Assembly: GCA_020445565.1 (NCBI GenBank)
Contig: JAGRGI010000010.1
Span: 1 to 52,470, forward strand
Direction: 5' to 3'
Origin: Chromatiales bacterium
GTDB taxonomy: Bacteria; Pseudomonadota; Gammaproteobacteria; JAGRCI01
DNA: 52,470 bases
Shown in pieces: positions 17,827 to 25,845 of this stretch. A program made the translations under genes and the position numbers. The notes under the pieces are model-generated. The model ran no database searches. It was not told where the DNA came from and worked only from the letters and a program-made list of their open reading frames with translations. Each line of letters begins with the position of its first letter. The first letter of the stretch is position 1.

Positions 17827-17848
17827 CGGAATCATTCTTATTTGTAAA
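17819..17848 (-). promoter_or_regulatory. Sigma-70 promoter for the bfr pair
   Basis: Read leftward, TTTACA (17848-17843) and TATATT (17824-17819) are 18 bases apart, about 85 bases before the first bfr start. The -10 element overlaps the -10 of the rightward bfd promoter, so the two polymerases would compete. Confidence 0.6.
17821..17839. promoter_or_regulatory. Fur-box-like operator in the bfr-bfd intergenic region
   Basis: The 19 bases TATAATCGGAATCATTCTT match the Fur consensus GATAATGATAATCATTATC at 13 positions, including the core AATCATT. The site covers the bfd -10 and lies between the -35 and -10 of the bfr promoter, where bound Fur would block both. Fur repression of bfd is established in other proteobacteria; here it is inferred. 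Confidence 0.55.
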
Positions 17849-17879
17849 ATTGTCTGATGTCCAGAGGAGCGAGGCAGCG

Positions 17880-18077
17880 ATGTACGTGTGTGTTTGCAAT
17901 GGCATCACGGACCGGCAGATTCGTGCCGCGGTGGATAATGGCGCCCATTGCCTGGATGAACTGCGTGACTCGTTAGGGGTGGCCAGTTGCTGCGGACGTT
18001 GTGCCGATTGCGCACGGCGTCTGATTCGTGAGGCGCAAATCGGGCATTGGGATGAGGGCATGTTGGCGACCGCTTGA
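17880..18077 (+). CDS. bfd: Bacterioferritin-associated ferredoxin
   Basis: A 65-residue [2Fe-2S] ferredoxin that reduces the haem of bacterioferritin to release stored iron. The cluster cysteines are seen as CVC near the N-terminus (Cys4, Cys6) and in VASCCGRCADC around residues 37-44, the BFD-like fold. I start it at the ATG giving MYVCVCNGITDRQI; an upstream ATG at 17850 would add ten residues not usual in the family. It diverges from the two bacterioferritin genes and shares a probable iron-controlled region with them. Confidence 0.95.
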   Translation: MYVCVCNGITDRQIRAAVDNGAHCLDELRDSLGVASCCGRCADCARRLIREAQIGHWDEGMLATA

Positions 18078-18089
18078 TCACCGTTGACA

Positions 18090-21000
18090 TCAGTTCGATG
18101 TGAGGTTTCCTGCTTGCAGGGCTGCTGCAAGCATGGCTCTGGCATCGTCCGCCAGGGAGCTCAATAACTCTTCCGGCAAGGCCGAGGACTGGGCCAGTGC
18201 CAGGGCGCGCATCAGGCTCTGCGCGTGGCGCGGGCCCAGGCGGCCCTGGGGCAAAATCTCCGAATGCAACCACACCGCCGCCTGCTGTGCCGTGGGTACC
18301 TGCGGGCTGTCGGCGATCTTGGCGGCGGCCGCCAGCATGGTCGATAGCAGCAGCTCCCCGGCCGGGCCGGCGACACCACCGCCGACCAGTAACTCGGCGG
18401 CGCGCAGGTTTTCCTCCGCGCGTCGTAGCAGTGGGGACGGGCCAGCGGGAGGCCCGGCGACGATCTCCTGCGCCTCCGCAAAGCCCATGGCGCCCTCCAG
18501 CCGTTGCAGGCTGCGCAGCGACAGGATGTCGATCACGGCTACCGGCACCTGCTCAGAGAGTCGTTCCGCCAGTGCGGCGGCGGCCTCGTCAACTCTGTCC
18601 AATACCGCAAGGAGTCGCCCGCCACTGCCTAGGATGCGCTGGATGCGCGTTCCCAACTCATCTTGCAGGCAGAGCACGGCTTTGGTGATGGCCGGGTCGC
18701 CTTCTGGTTTGCGTTGCGGTTGCCCGGCCGATCGGGCGCCATTTTCCGCAGGCTCCTCACTGTCCATGGTGACGCTGTCACTCGAACCCTCAGCCGACTC
18801 CTTTGCCTCTTTGGCAGTGAGCTGGTCGACCACCTCTTCCAGCAGGCGCCGGGACAGGCCCACCGCGTCTTCGCTGGCCTGCGGGTCCACCACATTGTCG
18901 AACAGATCGCGCTTGCTTCCGACCAGACCAAGCACCTTCTCTTCGTAGGCGTTGATGGCCACCATGTTGATGATTTGCACGCGTTGCTTCTGCCCCAGGC
19001 GGTGTACGCGGGCGATGCGCTGGTCCAGAACTGCCGGGTTCCAGGGGATGTCCAGATTGATCAGCACGCCGGCGTGTTGCAGATTCAGGCCGGTACCGCC
19101 GGCATCGGTGGAAAGGAATACCTGGATGCTGTCATCGTCGCGAAAGCGGTCCATAAGCTCGCCACGTCGGGCACTGGGAACGCCGCCGTGCAGGCGCACG
19201 GTGCCCAGGCCCAGTTTGCGCAAGGTCGCCTCGGCCATGGCGGTCATGCGTTCCCACTGGGAGAACACCACCGCCTTGAGTCCGTTTTGCAGGCAGAGTT
19301 CGTCCAGCAGTGTTTTCAATTCGTCCAGTTTCGGTGAGCCCTCGGTCTCCTTGTCCACCAGACCGGCGGCATCGCAGGCCATACGGGCTGTTTGCAGGGC
19401 CGACATCAGGCGTTTGCTTTCCGAAGGTGTGAGCGGGCGGCGCTTGGCGATGAGGGCCAGTTGGCCCGCATTGGCCATGGCGCTGTCGTGCAGTTCCCAT
19501 TGCCTAAGGGTCAGATCGATATCCAGGCGCTGCTCGATCCGGTCCGGCAGTTGGTCTCTGACCAGGCTGCGGTTGCGCCGGAGCATTACCGGGGCCAGAC
19601 GTTGCCGCAGCACACTGAGATTACGGTAACCGAGCACCTTGCCGCGGTCGTCGGTGACGTGAAAGTCGGCCATGTAGCGCCACAGCGGCCCAAGCACCCG
19701 CTGATCGACCACCTGCATCAGGCTGTAGAGGTCTTCCAGGCGGTTTTCCAGGGGCGTGCCGGTGAGTACGAAGGCGTAACGGCTTTCGAGGCGTTTGATG
19801 GCGGTGGCCAGTTTAGTGCGCCAGTTCTTGATGCGCTGGGCCTCGTCGAGGACGATGAGGTCGGGGCGAAAGCGTTCGTTGATGACGCTGAGATCGCGCT
19901 GCACCAGCTCGTAGTTGATGACCGCAAACGCCTGGGTGGCGCGGTATTGGGCCAGGCGGATCTCCGGTTTTCCCTGGATGATCTGTGCCGGGGTGCCGGC
20001 GAAGCGTTCGATCTCCCGCGCCCATTGGTGCTTCAGGGAGGCGGGACAGACCACCAGGGTCTTCTCCACTCCGGCCTCGCGGTGCAACCAGGTGGCGGCG
20101 GCGATGGCTTGCAGGGTTTTGCCCAGACCCATGTCGTCCGCCAGCAGGGCGCGCCCGGTGCTGGCCAGAAAGGCCACGCCCTCTGTCTGGTAGGGGTAGA
20201 GCCGGGCATGGATACCCGGCAGTTGACCGCCGGAGTCGGCGATGCGGCGGCTTATGGCTTCGGCGTTGTGGCGCTGTCTGGCCTGTTCGGCCAGGTAGTG
20301 GACATGGTCGCGCACGTCTTCGCCGGGATCGATGTCGTTGCGGTTGGCGATGGCGTCACGCAGGTAGAAGTAATCCTCCGGCAAACGTCCCGTGAAGATG
20401 CCTTCGGCATCGAAATGGCGTTCCAGCAGGGATTTCAGATCTGCAGGGAGCGAGGCGGGGCGAACCAGCCGGATCGTGGCTCCGCGTTGGGCGTCCCAGG
20501 ACAGGTGGATATAGGGAATGGGCGGCGGCTGTTTGCTGAGCTGCTGGTAGTCGCGACGCTTGCCGATGCGGTGCAGCACCGCCTCGATATGTTTGCAGGT
20601 GCCCAGTTGATTGAAGGCGAAGTCCGGGCAGTTGCAGCGATTGTGCGGTTGGTGCAGGGAACGGATCTGTACCCGGTAGCTGCGTTTGAAGGTCGGGTCG
20701 CCGCCGACCGTGGCGGCATTCCAGTAACCGAAATGGGGTTTGCCGTCGCTATGGCGTACCCGCACCTCGGTACGTCCCTTGGTTTGGCGTTCCTTCAGGG
20801 CCTCTTCGCGGGCGTCGATCAGCCCTGCATCATTGTGGTTGGCGTGGTCCACCAGCAAGGCCAGGGCATGGGGACAGACCGGGCCGTCCATGCCCCGACA
20901 ATCGCAACGGACCCTCAGAGTGCCGTCGTCGTCGTGGCGCAGGCTCACTTGCAGCGGGTCTTCGCGCTCCGGATCTTCCACACAGCCGTACAGCAGACCG

Positions 21001-21125
21001 TCTTCCATAATGGGATCGATAACGCGATTTTCCCTGGCCCAGCGCACGCCCCGGTCCACCAGGGAGGCGGGGGCCAGTTCGTGGAGCTGGTCGGTATCGT
21101 AGAGGAAGACGGATCTGTCCGGCAT
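18090..21125 (-). CDS. SNF2-family DEAD/DEAH helicase with SWIM zinc fingers
   Basis: A 1011-residue Swi2/Snf2 ATPase of the bacterial RapA/HepA-like helicase group. Two Cys/His clusters precede the motor: CDCRGMDGPVCPH near residue 75 and CNCPDFAFNQLGTCKH near 165, the second a classical SWIM finger. Motor motifs follow: Walker A in ADDMGLGKTLQAI (about 330), motif II as DEAQ in VLDEAQRIKNW, motif III LTGTPLENRLEDLYSL, motif V STDAGGTGLNLQ and motif VI QRIARVHRLGQ. A C-terminal region of about 250 residues is helical and unassigned. The substrate may be DNA or transcription complexes; not known. It appears monocistronic. Confidence 0.92.
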   Translation of the reverse strand: MPDRSVFLYDTDQLHELAPASLVDRGVRWARENRVIDPIMEDGLLYGCVEDPEREDPLQVSLRHDDDGTLRVRCDCRGMDGPVCPHALALLVDHANHNDAGLIDAREEALKERQTKGRTEVRVRHSDGKPHFGYWNAATVGGDPTFKRSYRVQIRSLHQPHNRCNCPDFAFNQLGTCKHIEAVLHRIGKRRDYQQLSKQPPPIPYIHLSWDAQRGATIRLVRPASLPADLKSLLERHFDAEGIFTGRLPEDYFYLRDAIANRNDIDPGEDVRDHVHYLAEQARQRHNAEAISRRIADSGGQLPGIHARLYPYQTEGVAFLASTGRALLADDMGLGKTLQAIAAATWLHREAGVEKTLVVCPASLKHQWAREIERFAGTPAQIIQGKPEIRLAQYRATQAFAVINYELVQRDLSVINERFRPDLIVLDEAQRIKNWRTKLATAIKRLESRYAFVLTGTPLENRLEDLYSLMQVVDQRVLGPLWRYMADFHVTDDRGKVLGYRNLSVLRQRLAPVMLRRNRSLVRDQLPDRIEQRLDIDLTLRQWELHDSAMANAGQLALIAKRRPLTPSESKRLMSALQTARMACDAAGLVDKETEGSPKLDELKTLLDELCLQNGLKAVVFSQWERMTAMAEATLRKLGLGTVRLHGGVPSARRGELMDRFRDDDSIQVFLSTDAGGTGLNLQHAGVLINLDIPWNPAVLDQRIARVHRLGQKQRVQIINMVAINAYEEKVLGLVGSKRDLFDNVVDPQASEDAVGLSRRLLEEVVDQLTAKEAKESAEGSSDSVTMDSEEPAENGARSAGQPQRKPEGDPAITKAVLCLQDELGTRIQRILGSGGRLLAVLDRVDEAAAALAERLSEQVPVAVIDILSLRSLQRLEGAMGFAEAQEIVAGPPAGPSPLLRRAEENLRAAELLVGGGVAGPAGELLLSTMLAAAAKIADSPQVPTAQQAAVWLHSEILPQGRLGPRHAQSLMRALALAQSSALPEELLSSLADDARAMLAAALQAGNLTSN

Positions 21126-21199
21126 GAGGCGTTCTCGTGGGTCGCGAGTTCGCGCCGATTATGGACCGGAATGTCAGGAAAATCTCGCCGTCCGCGGGT

Positions 21200-22945
21200 T
21201 TATAGCGAGGGTGCCAACCAAGCGCCGCTATAGGGCGCGAGGGCGATGGCACTGTCGGTGTCATTGACCAGGGTGTCGCCCAACAGGTCTTGCCAATGGG
21301 ACTCGGGGAAACGCTCATGCAGCGTGTCCAGGCCCACAAGGCGTGGACGGTCGGTAAAATTGTACAGAGCGGCCAGGTAGCTGGCCGGCTCGCCGCCGTC
21401 GCGAACCACGCCGAACAGGCCGTCCTGCAAGGGTAAGATGGTCTGTGGCACCTCCGGGTGCAGAGCAGGGATCTCCCGGCGTATGCGCAGGCGCCGCACG
21501 TATTCGGGAAAGACCCGTCCGGCGGCGCTTTCGGGGTTGTCCAGCAGGTGTTCCAGCTCCGACTGATCCCATTTGCGTCGGTTGATGCGGCGTGTCATGC
21601 CGGAACGTTCCACCCCAATCCGGTCATTGAAGGCCGCGGTGATGGCATTGATATAAATGGCGGGTACGCCCTGCAGACTCAGGGGCACGGTTTGGGACAG
21701 CAGGAATTGTGCAATCTGGACCCTGTCGTCGTCATTGTTGGGATCGCGGAAGGCGTCATAGTAGCTGATGTTGAGTTCGTAAGGGCTCTCGCCGCCATCC
21801 CGGTCGGTTTTTACGGACAGATAGCCGCCTCGGGCGCGAATGGCGTCGATCAGCTCGGCAACTTCTTCCTTCGGTATGAGGCCCTCCAGGGGACGCACGC
21901 CGATGCCGTCGTGAGAGGCGGTGAAGTTGAGGTAGGTGCATTTCGGCGGTAAGGGTGTATTGCCCAGTCCCAGTGCCCAGGGTGTGAGGTAGCGCGTGGT
22001 CTGCCGGTGAATGGCGTGCAGGATCAGCGGCGGCAGGCTGAACTGGTAGACCATGTGGGCCTCGTCGCCATCGCCGAAGTAGCTGATGTTCTCCTCGTGG
22101 GGGACATTGGTCTCGGTCAACAGTACGCAGCCCGGTTCCAGTTCGTCGAGCAGATCGCGCATCAGTTTGACGATCTCGTGGGTCTGCGGCAGGTGTATGC
22201 AGCGTGTACCCGCCTCTTTCCAGAGGAATCCCACGGCATCCAGGCGTACCACCCGCGCCCCGCGCCGGATGTAGTAGAGCAGGATGTCGATGAACTCCAT
22301 CAGCACGTCCGGGTTGCGGTAGTCCAGATCGACCTGGTCGTGGCTGAAAGTGGTCCACACGTGTTTCTGCCCTTCGCGTGTCATTACCGGGGTGAGCAGG
22401 GGGGAGCTGCGCGGCCGCACGACCATGGAGAGGTTGGTGTTCGGGGCCATTTCGATCAGGTAGTCGCGGCCGGGTGGTTCGTTGTTGAGAAAGTCCACGA
22501 ACCAGAGGTTTTCGCGCGACATGTGATTGAGGACCAGATCGAACATCAGGTCGAAGTGCTGTCCCAGCGTGGCAATGTCGCTCCAGCGGCCCAGCTCCGG
22601 ATTGACGGCGCGAAAGTCCGTTACCGAGAAGCCATCGTCCGAACTGTACGGAAAGAACGGCAATAGGTGAACGATGTTGATCACGCCTTCCAGGCGCCGT
22701 TCAGCGAAGTCAGCCAGGGCCTCCAACGGCGTCTTGCCGGGTGCCTGTATGCTGTCGCCGTAGGTGATCAGCAGGATGTCCGAGGCATCCCAGGATGGCT
22801 TGTCTCGCCGAGGCTTGCGCAATTGCAAGTGTTGTCGCAGCAGTCGTTTGAGCTGCCCCATTGCCTTGTCGGCCGCTTGCTCGCCATACAGACGTACCAG
22901 TCGTTGACGGGCCTTGGTTTGGGTTGTTTCGGAAAGTATCGACAA
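21200..22945 (-). CDS. GH13 sugar phosphorylase (sucrose/glucosylglycerate phosphorylase-like)
   Basis: A roughly 581-residue alpha-amylase superfamily enzyme of the GH13_18 type, which phosphorolyses alpha-glucosides. Landmarks are HLLPFFPYSSDDGFSVTDF, the nucleophile Asp in VVRLDAVGFLWKE, the acid/base Glu in LLTETNVPHEEN, and the third carboxylate in FTASHDGIGVRPLEG. The ITAAFNDRIGVERSGMTR segment is typical of this subfamily. Whether it acts on sucrose, glucosylglycerate or another acceptor cannot be decided here. The frame is open to 23062, but the upstream part looks non-coding; I place the start at a TTG (22945), which is uncertain. No sugar transporter or kinase is adjacent. Confidence 0.87.
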   Translation of the reverse strand: MSILSETTQTKARQRLVRLYGEQAADKAMGQLKRLLRQHLQLRKPRRDKPSWDASDILLITYGDSIQAPGKTPLEALADFAERRLEGVINIVHLLPFFPYSSDDGFSVTDFRAVNPELGRWSDIATLGQHFDLMFDLVLNHMSRENLWFVDFLNNEPPGRDYLIEMAPNTNLSMVVRPRSSPLLTPVMTREGQKHVWTTFSHDQVDLDYRNPDVLMEFIDILLYYIRRGARVVRLDAVGFLWKEAGTRCIHLPQTHEIVKLMRDLLDELEPGCVLLTETNVPHEENISYFGDGDEAHMVYQFSLPPLILHAIHRQTTRYLTPWALGLGNTPLPPKCTYLNFTASHDGIGVRPLEGLIPKEEVAELIDAIRARGGYLSVKTDRDGGESPYELNISYYDAFRDPNNDDDRVQIAQFLLSQTVPLSLQGVPAIYINAITAAFNDRIGVERSGMTRRINRRKWDQSELEHLLDNPESAAGRVFPEYVRRLRIRREIPALHPEVPQTILPLQDGLFGVVRDGGEPASYLAALYNFTDRPRLVGLDTLHERFPESHWQDLLGDTLVNDTDSAIALAPYSGAWLAPSL

Positions 22946-23198
22946 GGTTGTGCTCGATCTTGGTTCGATAGCGGGACTGGTGTGCGCCACAATTGGGCGG
23001 GCCCGGCTCCAGGGTCGCCACGACGGCGTTCTCACCAAAGACCTTAGCAAACTGTGGACCAACCGACCGGCAGGCTATGGCATACTGCGCCGCAGTTCCC
23101 AGTCATTGTCTGGCCCTTGGATGGTAACCGCTCACCTGTGCCGCAGGGGAGAGTCGTTATCCTGGACGTGATGATTCGGTCGCCGCGAGCCTGGAAAA

Positions 23199-23951
23199 AT
23201 GAGCACCCCCCTCAATTGTGTACTGCTACAAGGTCTTTCCCGCGAACAGCGTCATTGGGAGGACTTTCCCGATCGTCTGGCCAGGGCGATTCCCGGGCTC
23301 CGCCCTATTTTGGTGGACCTGCCGGGCAATGGTGCATTGTTCCAGCGAACTTCGCCGGACACAGTGGAAGATTTGGTTGAAGCTGTGCGCGAAGAAGTGC
23401 GTGCCCTGAAATGCGATCCGCCTTATCTGGTGCTGGGGCTGTCGCTTGGTGGCATGCTTGCCTGGGACTGGATGCTTGCCTATCCGCAGGAGATCAGTGG
23501 CATCGTGGTAATGAACACCAGCCTGGGCGGGGAATGCTCCCTGACCAAGCGTATGTTCCCGAAGTCCTTTCTGCGTCTGGCGGCGGCATTCATGCGTCGC
23601 GACGCCCTGGCTCGGGAGCGTGCGATTGTGCATTGGATGAGCAATCGACGCGACGATACCCAGGTGCTGGCGGCGCGCTGGGCGGAATATGCCCGGCAGT
23701 GCCCGGTCAGCTCGGCCAACGTTCTGCGCCAACTGAGAGCGGCGGCGCGTTTTCACCCCGGTGAGGAACAGCCGACCCGGCCGGTGCTGGTCTTGTCCAG
23801 CAGCGCCGATAGGGTGACCTCACCGGATTGCAGTCTGGCGGTGGCTCAGCACCACGGCTTGCTCATGCACAGTCATCCCAAGGCGGGACATGATTTGCCC
23901 CTGGACGCCCCCGTATGGGTAATCGAGCAATTGGCTCGATGGTTGGTTTAA
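23199..23951 (+). CDS. Alpha/beta hydrolase
   Basis: A 250-residue alpha/beta-fold hydrolase. The nucleophile elbow is GLSLGG with Ser82; the acid is likely Asp203 in SSSADRVTSP, and the base His230 in PKAGHDLPLD. The oxyanion-loop region QGLSREQRHWEDFP follows the first strand. There is no signal peptide, so it is cytoplasmic. The ribosome site GGAAAA abuts the ATG. The substrate is unknown; the fold covers esterases and related enzymes. It is divergent from the GH13 gene and ends before a terminator. Confidence 0.85.
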   Translation: MSTPLNCVLLQGLSREQRHWEDFPDRLARAIPGLRPILVDLPGNGALFQRTSPDTVEDLVEAVREEVRALKCDPPYLVLGLSLGGMLAWDWMLAYPQEISGIVVMNTSLGGECSLTKRMFPKSFLRLAAAFMRRDALARERAIVHWMSNRRDDTQVLAARWAEYARQCPVSSANVLRQLRAAARFHPGEEQPTRPVLVLSSSADRVTSPDCSLAVAQHHGLLMHSHPKAGHDLPLDAPVWVIEQLARWLV

Positions 23952-23983
23952 TGGCGTGACCATTGAAACTGCGCAAAACAAAA

Positions 23984-24014
23984 ACCCTGTCAGGGTCTAA
24001 AGCCCTGACAGGGT
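23984..24014. terminator. Bidirectional rho-independent terminator
   Basis: A perfect 12-base inverted repeat, ACCCTGTCAGGG (23984-23995) and CCCTGACAGGGT (24003-24014), with a 7-base loop. Read leftward it is followed by GTTTTTGTTTT, making a strong terminator for the DUF2780 gene. Rightward it is followed by CGTTATTTC, so it may also stop the hydrolase transcript. Confidence 0.9.
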
Positions 24015-24052
24015 CGTTATTTCATGGCGATTCAGGGACGTGGGTTGAGCCG

Positions 24053-24535
24053 TTACATGAACACGCCCTTCAGCATCTCCATCACCTGCTGGCCACCGGA
24101 GGATTGGACGTAGTCCAGCACCACGGGAACAAACTTACCCACCATGCCGCCATCCATGCCCAATGATTTGAAGCTGTCCGCCAGGCCGGCCATTCCGGCA
24201 AGCTTGGAGGCGCCGCCGCCCAGCATGGAGGCAGCCATGCCGCCCAGTCCACCACCGCTGGCCCCGGCGTCGGAACTCACTGCCGGTGCTGCTTTCAGCA
24301 GGGAATCCATATCGGGTACGGCAGAGGCGACCTGGGAGAAATCGGTGTCGCTGAGCTTGCTCTTTGCCAACTGAAACAGCGAGCCGGCACCTCCGGCCGC
24401 CTGTTCTTGGCTGACGCCCAGCTGGTCGGTCAACATACCCAGAAGACCTTCGGCGCGGGCCTGGGAGCCCCACAGCAACAGGGAGAATGTGAGCAGAAAA
24501 AAGGACCAACGACGGCTGCTACGTGCAGTAAACAT
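24053..24535 (-). CDS. DUF2780 (VcgC/VcgE) family exported protein
   Basis: A 160-residue exported protein. The signal peptide is RRWSFFLLTFSLLLWGSQARAEG. The mature part matches DUF2780: LLGMLTDQLGVSQEQAAGGAGSLF near the N-terminus, a Gly/Ala-rich centre, and a C-terminal helix VGKFVPVVLDYVQSSGG. The frame opens further upstream, but GGAGAT a few bases before the ATG at 24535 sets the start. The function of the family is unknown. A strong terminator lies 38 bases after its stop. Confidence 0.85.
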   Translation of the reverse strand: MFTARSSRRWSFFLLTFSLLLWGSQARAEGLLGMLTDQLGVSQEQAAGGAGSLFQLAKSKLSDTDFSQVASAVPDMDSLLKAAPAVSSDAGASGGGLGGMAASMLGGGASKLAGMAGLADSFKSLGMDGGMVGKFVPVVLDYVQSSGGQQVMEMLKGVFM

Positions 24536-24613
24536 GTTGAGATCTCCAAAAGGATGGTTCGGGTCGCCCGAACTGGTACTGTGCATTCTACCCCGATCAT
24601 GTCGCGGCAAGCG

Positions 24614-25348
24614 TCAAGGATCGTTACGGGCCGGGGTGCGCGCCAGTGCCCAGCAATCGACGCGCTCCACCCCGTGGACTTTTAATAGGTGAGCAAGTTC
24701 CACCAGGGTGCTGCCGGTGGTGACCACGTCGTCGACGATGGCCACATGGTCCGCGTAGCCATTGCCCTTGATCTCGAAGGCGCCGCGCAGATTGCGTTTG
24801 CGCTGGCCGGCATTGAGGCCGGTCTGAGTCCAGGTGTCGCGGTTCCTGCGGCAGAGCCTGGCATTGACCGGTATGTCCAACTGCCTGCCCAGGTCCCGGG
24901 CAATGATTTCTGACTGGTTGAACCCGCGTTGGCGCTGGCGGGCGCGATGCAGGGGCACGGGGATCAGCAGTTTTGGCTGTTCCCCTTCGGCGAAATAGCT
25001 GGTTACAACCTCTACCAATGCCTTGCCATGATCGAGTTTGCCGTCGAATTTGAATGCCTTGATCAGGAAGTCGCAGGGTGCAATGTACAGCAATGGGATG
25101 CGGGCCGCGTCGAAAGGTGGGGGATTGGTCAGGCAGCGCCCGCAGATTTCAGCATCGCTGACAAGCGGGATGCCGCATAGCGCACAGGAATGCGCGTTGG
25201 CGCGCAGGTCGCCCTGGCAGTCCGGGCAAAGCAGGCGAGCGCTCAGCCCTCCGGCCCCGCACAGCAGGCAGTGATTTGGCAGCAGACCTTGCGTGCTCAG
25301 CCTCAACAGTTCCGAGGCTTGCTTCCCTATCGTTACAAAATTGATCAT
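24614..25348 (-). CDS. comF: ComF family protein (phosphoribosyltransferase fold)
   Basis: A 244-residue ComF/GntX-type protein linked in other bacteria to DNA uptake and use. Two N-terminal zinc-finger-like Cys pairs are visible (CLLCGAGG...LLCPDC and CALCG...CGRC). The C-terminal half is a phosphoribosyltransferase fold with the PRPP motif VAIVDDVVTTGSTL, and VPLHRARQRQRGFNQSE is the ComF hallmark. It is divergent from the biotin operon, an arrangement common in gammaproteobacteria. Confidence 0.93.
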   Translation of the reverse strand: MINFVTIGKQASELLRLSTQGLLPNHCLLCGAGGLSARLLCPDCQGDLRANAHSCALCGIPLVSDAEICGRCLTNPPPFDAARIPLLYIAPCDFLIKAFKFDGKLDHGKALVEVVTSYFAEGEQPKLLIPVPLHRARQRQRGFNQSEIIARDLGRQLDIPVNARLCRRNRDTWTQTGLNAGQRKRNLRGAFEIKGNGYADHVAIVDDVVTTGSTLVELAHLLKVHGVERVDCWALARTPARNDP

Positions 25349-25359
25349 TATTTATCCAT

Positions 25360-25392
25360 CTGTAAACCGATGTCCGTCGACCTGGTTGACTC
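25360..25392. promoter_or_regulatory. BirA-like biotin operator
   Basis: CTGTAAACC (25360-25368), a 15-base spacer and GGTTGACTC (25384-25392) match the BirA consensus TTGTAAACC-N15-GGTTTACAA at 14 of 18 bases; the left half differs at one base. It lies between comF and the first gene of the biotin cluster, where biotinyl-AMP-bound BirA would repress. No clear promoter hexamer pair is visible with it. Confidence 0.65.
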
Positions 25393-25452
25393 GCGCCCGG
25401 GTAGTGCTGCGATCATTCCCAATTGACCGCCAAACTCCGGACTTTCCGTGCC

Positions 25453-25845
25453 ATGACCGACAGCTCCATGCCTGCCGCCGAACCAAGGGTTATTCCTGCC
25501 CGGTCCGCGCGCCGCTCTGCCCAGGTATTCGATTGGGGTAATATCGTCGTGACGGCTGTTCCGGTGCTATTGCCCCTCTGGGTGGCCGCCTCCATGGTGC
25601 TCTACGCCCTCAATCGTCACCACCCGGAACCCAAGGTGGGTCACTATACCCAGATGGCCGCTTATCGCTTCTACGGTGTCGCCGGCCTGATCGTCGCAGC
25701 GGCGGCGTTCATTCCCAAAGACGGCATTCACTACTATCTGCTGGCCTGGGGGCTGGCGGCGATCATCATCATACCCTGGTCCATCGTCGATTTGTTGCGC
25801 ATTCGCCGCGACACCTGGCAGGACATCATCGTGGAGAACCCCTGA
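25453..25845 (+). CDS. Small membrane protein of unknown function heading the biotin operon
   Basis: A 130-residue protein with three likely transmembrane helices (near residues 34-53, 73-90 and 96-115). The first holds [21 protein letters not shown], and the third [16 protein letters not shown] ends in basic residues. The N-terminal 30 residues are polar and Pro/Arg-rich. I know no family for it. Its stop overlaps the bioB start as TGATG, so it is translated together with the biotin genes and sits just after the BirA-like operator. ATG codons at 25453 and 25468 are both possible starts. Confidence 0.72.
   Translation: MTDSSMPAAEPRVIPARSARRSAQVFDWGNIVVTAVPVLLPLWVAASMVLYALNRHHPEPKVGHYTQMAAYRFYGVAGLIVAAAAFIPKDGIHYYLLAWGLAAIIIIPWSIVDLLRIRRDTWQDIIVENP

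Noticed and set aside
19392..21233. 613-codon open frame on the plus strand opposite the SNF2 helicase
   Set aside because: It is the mirror of a gene with all helicase motifs; its translation has no recognisable domain and no good ribosome site.
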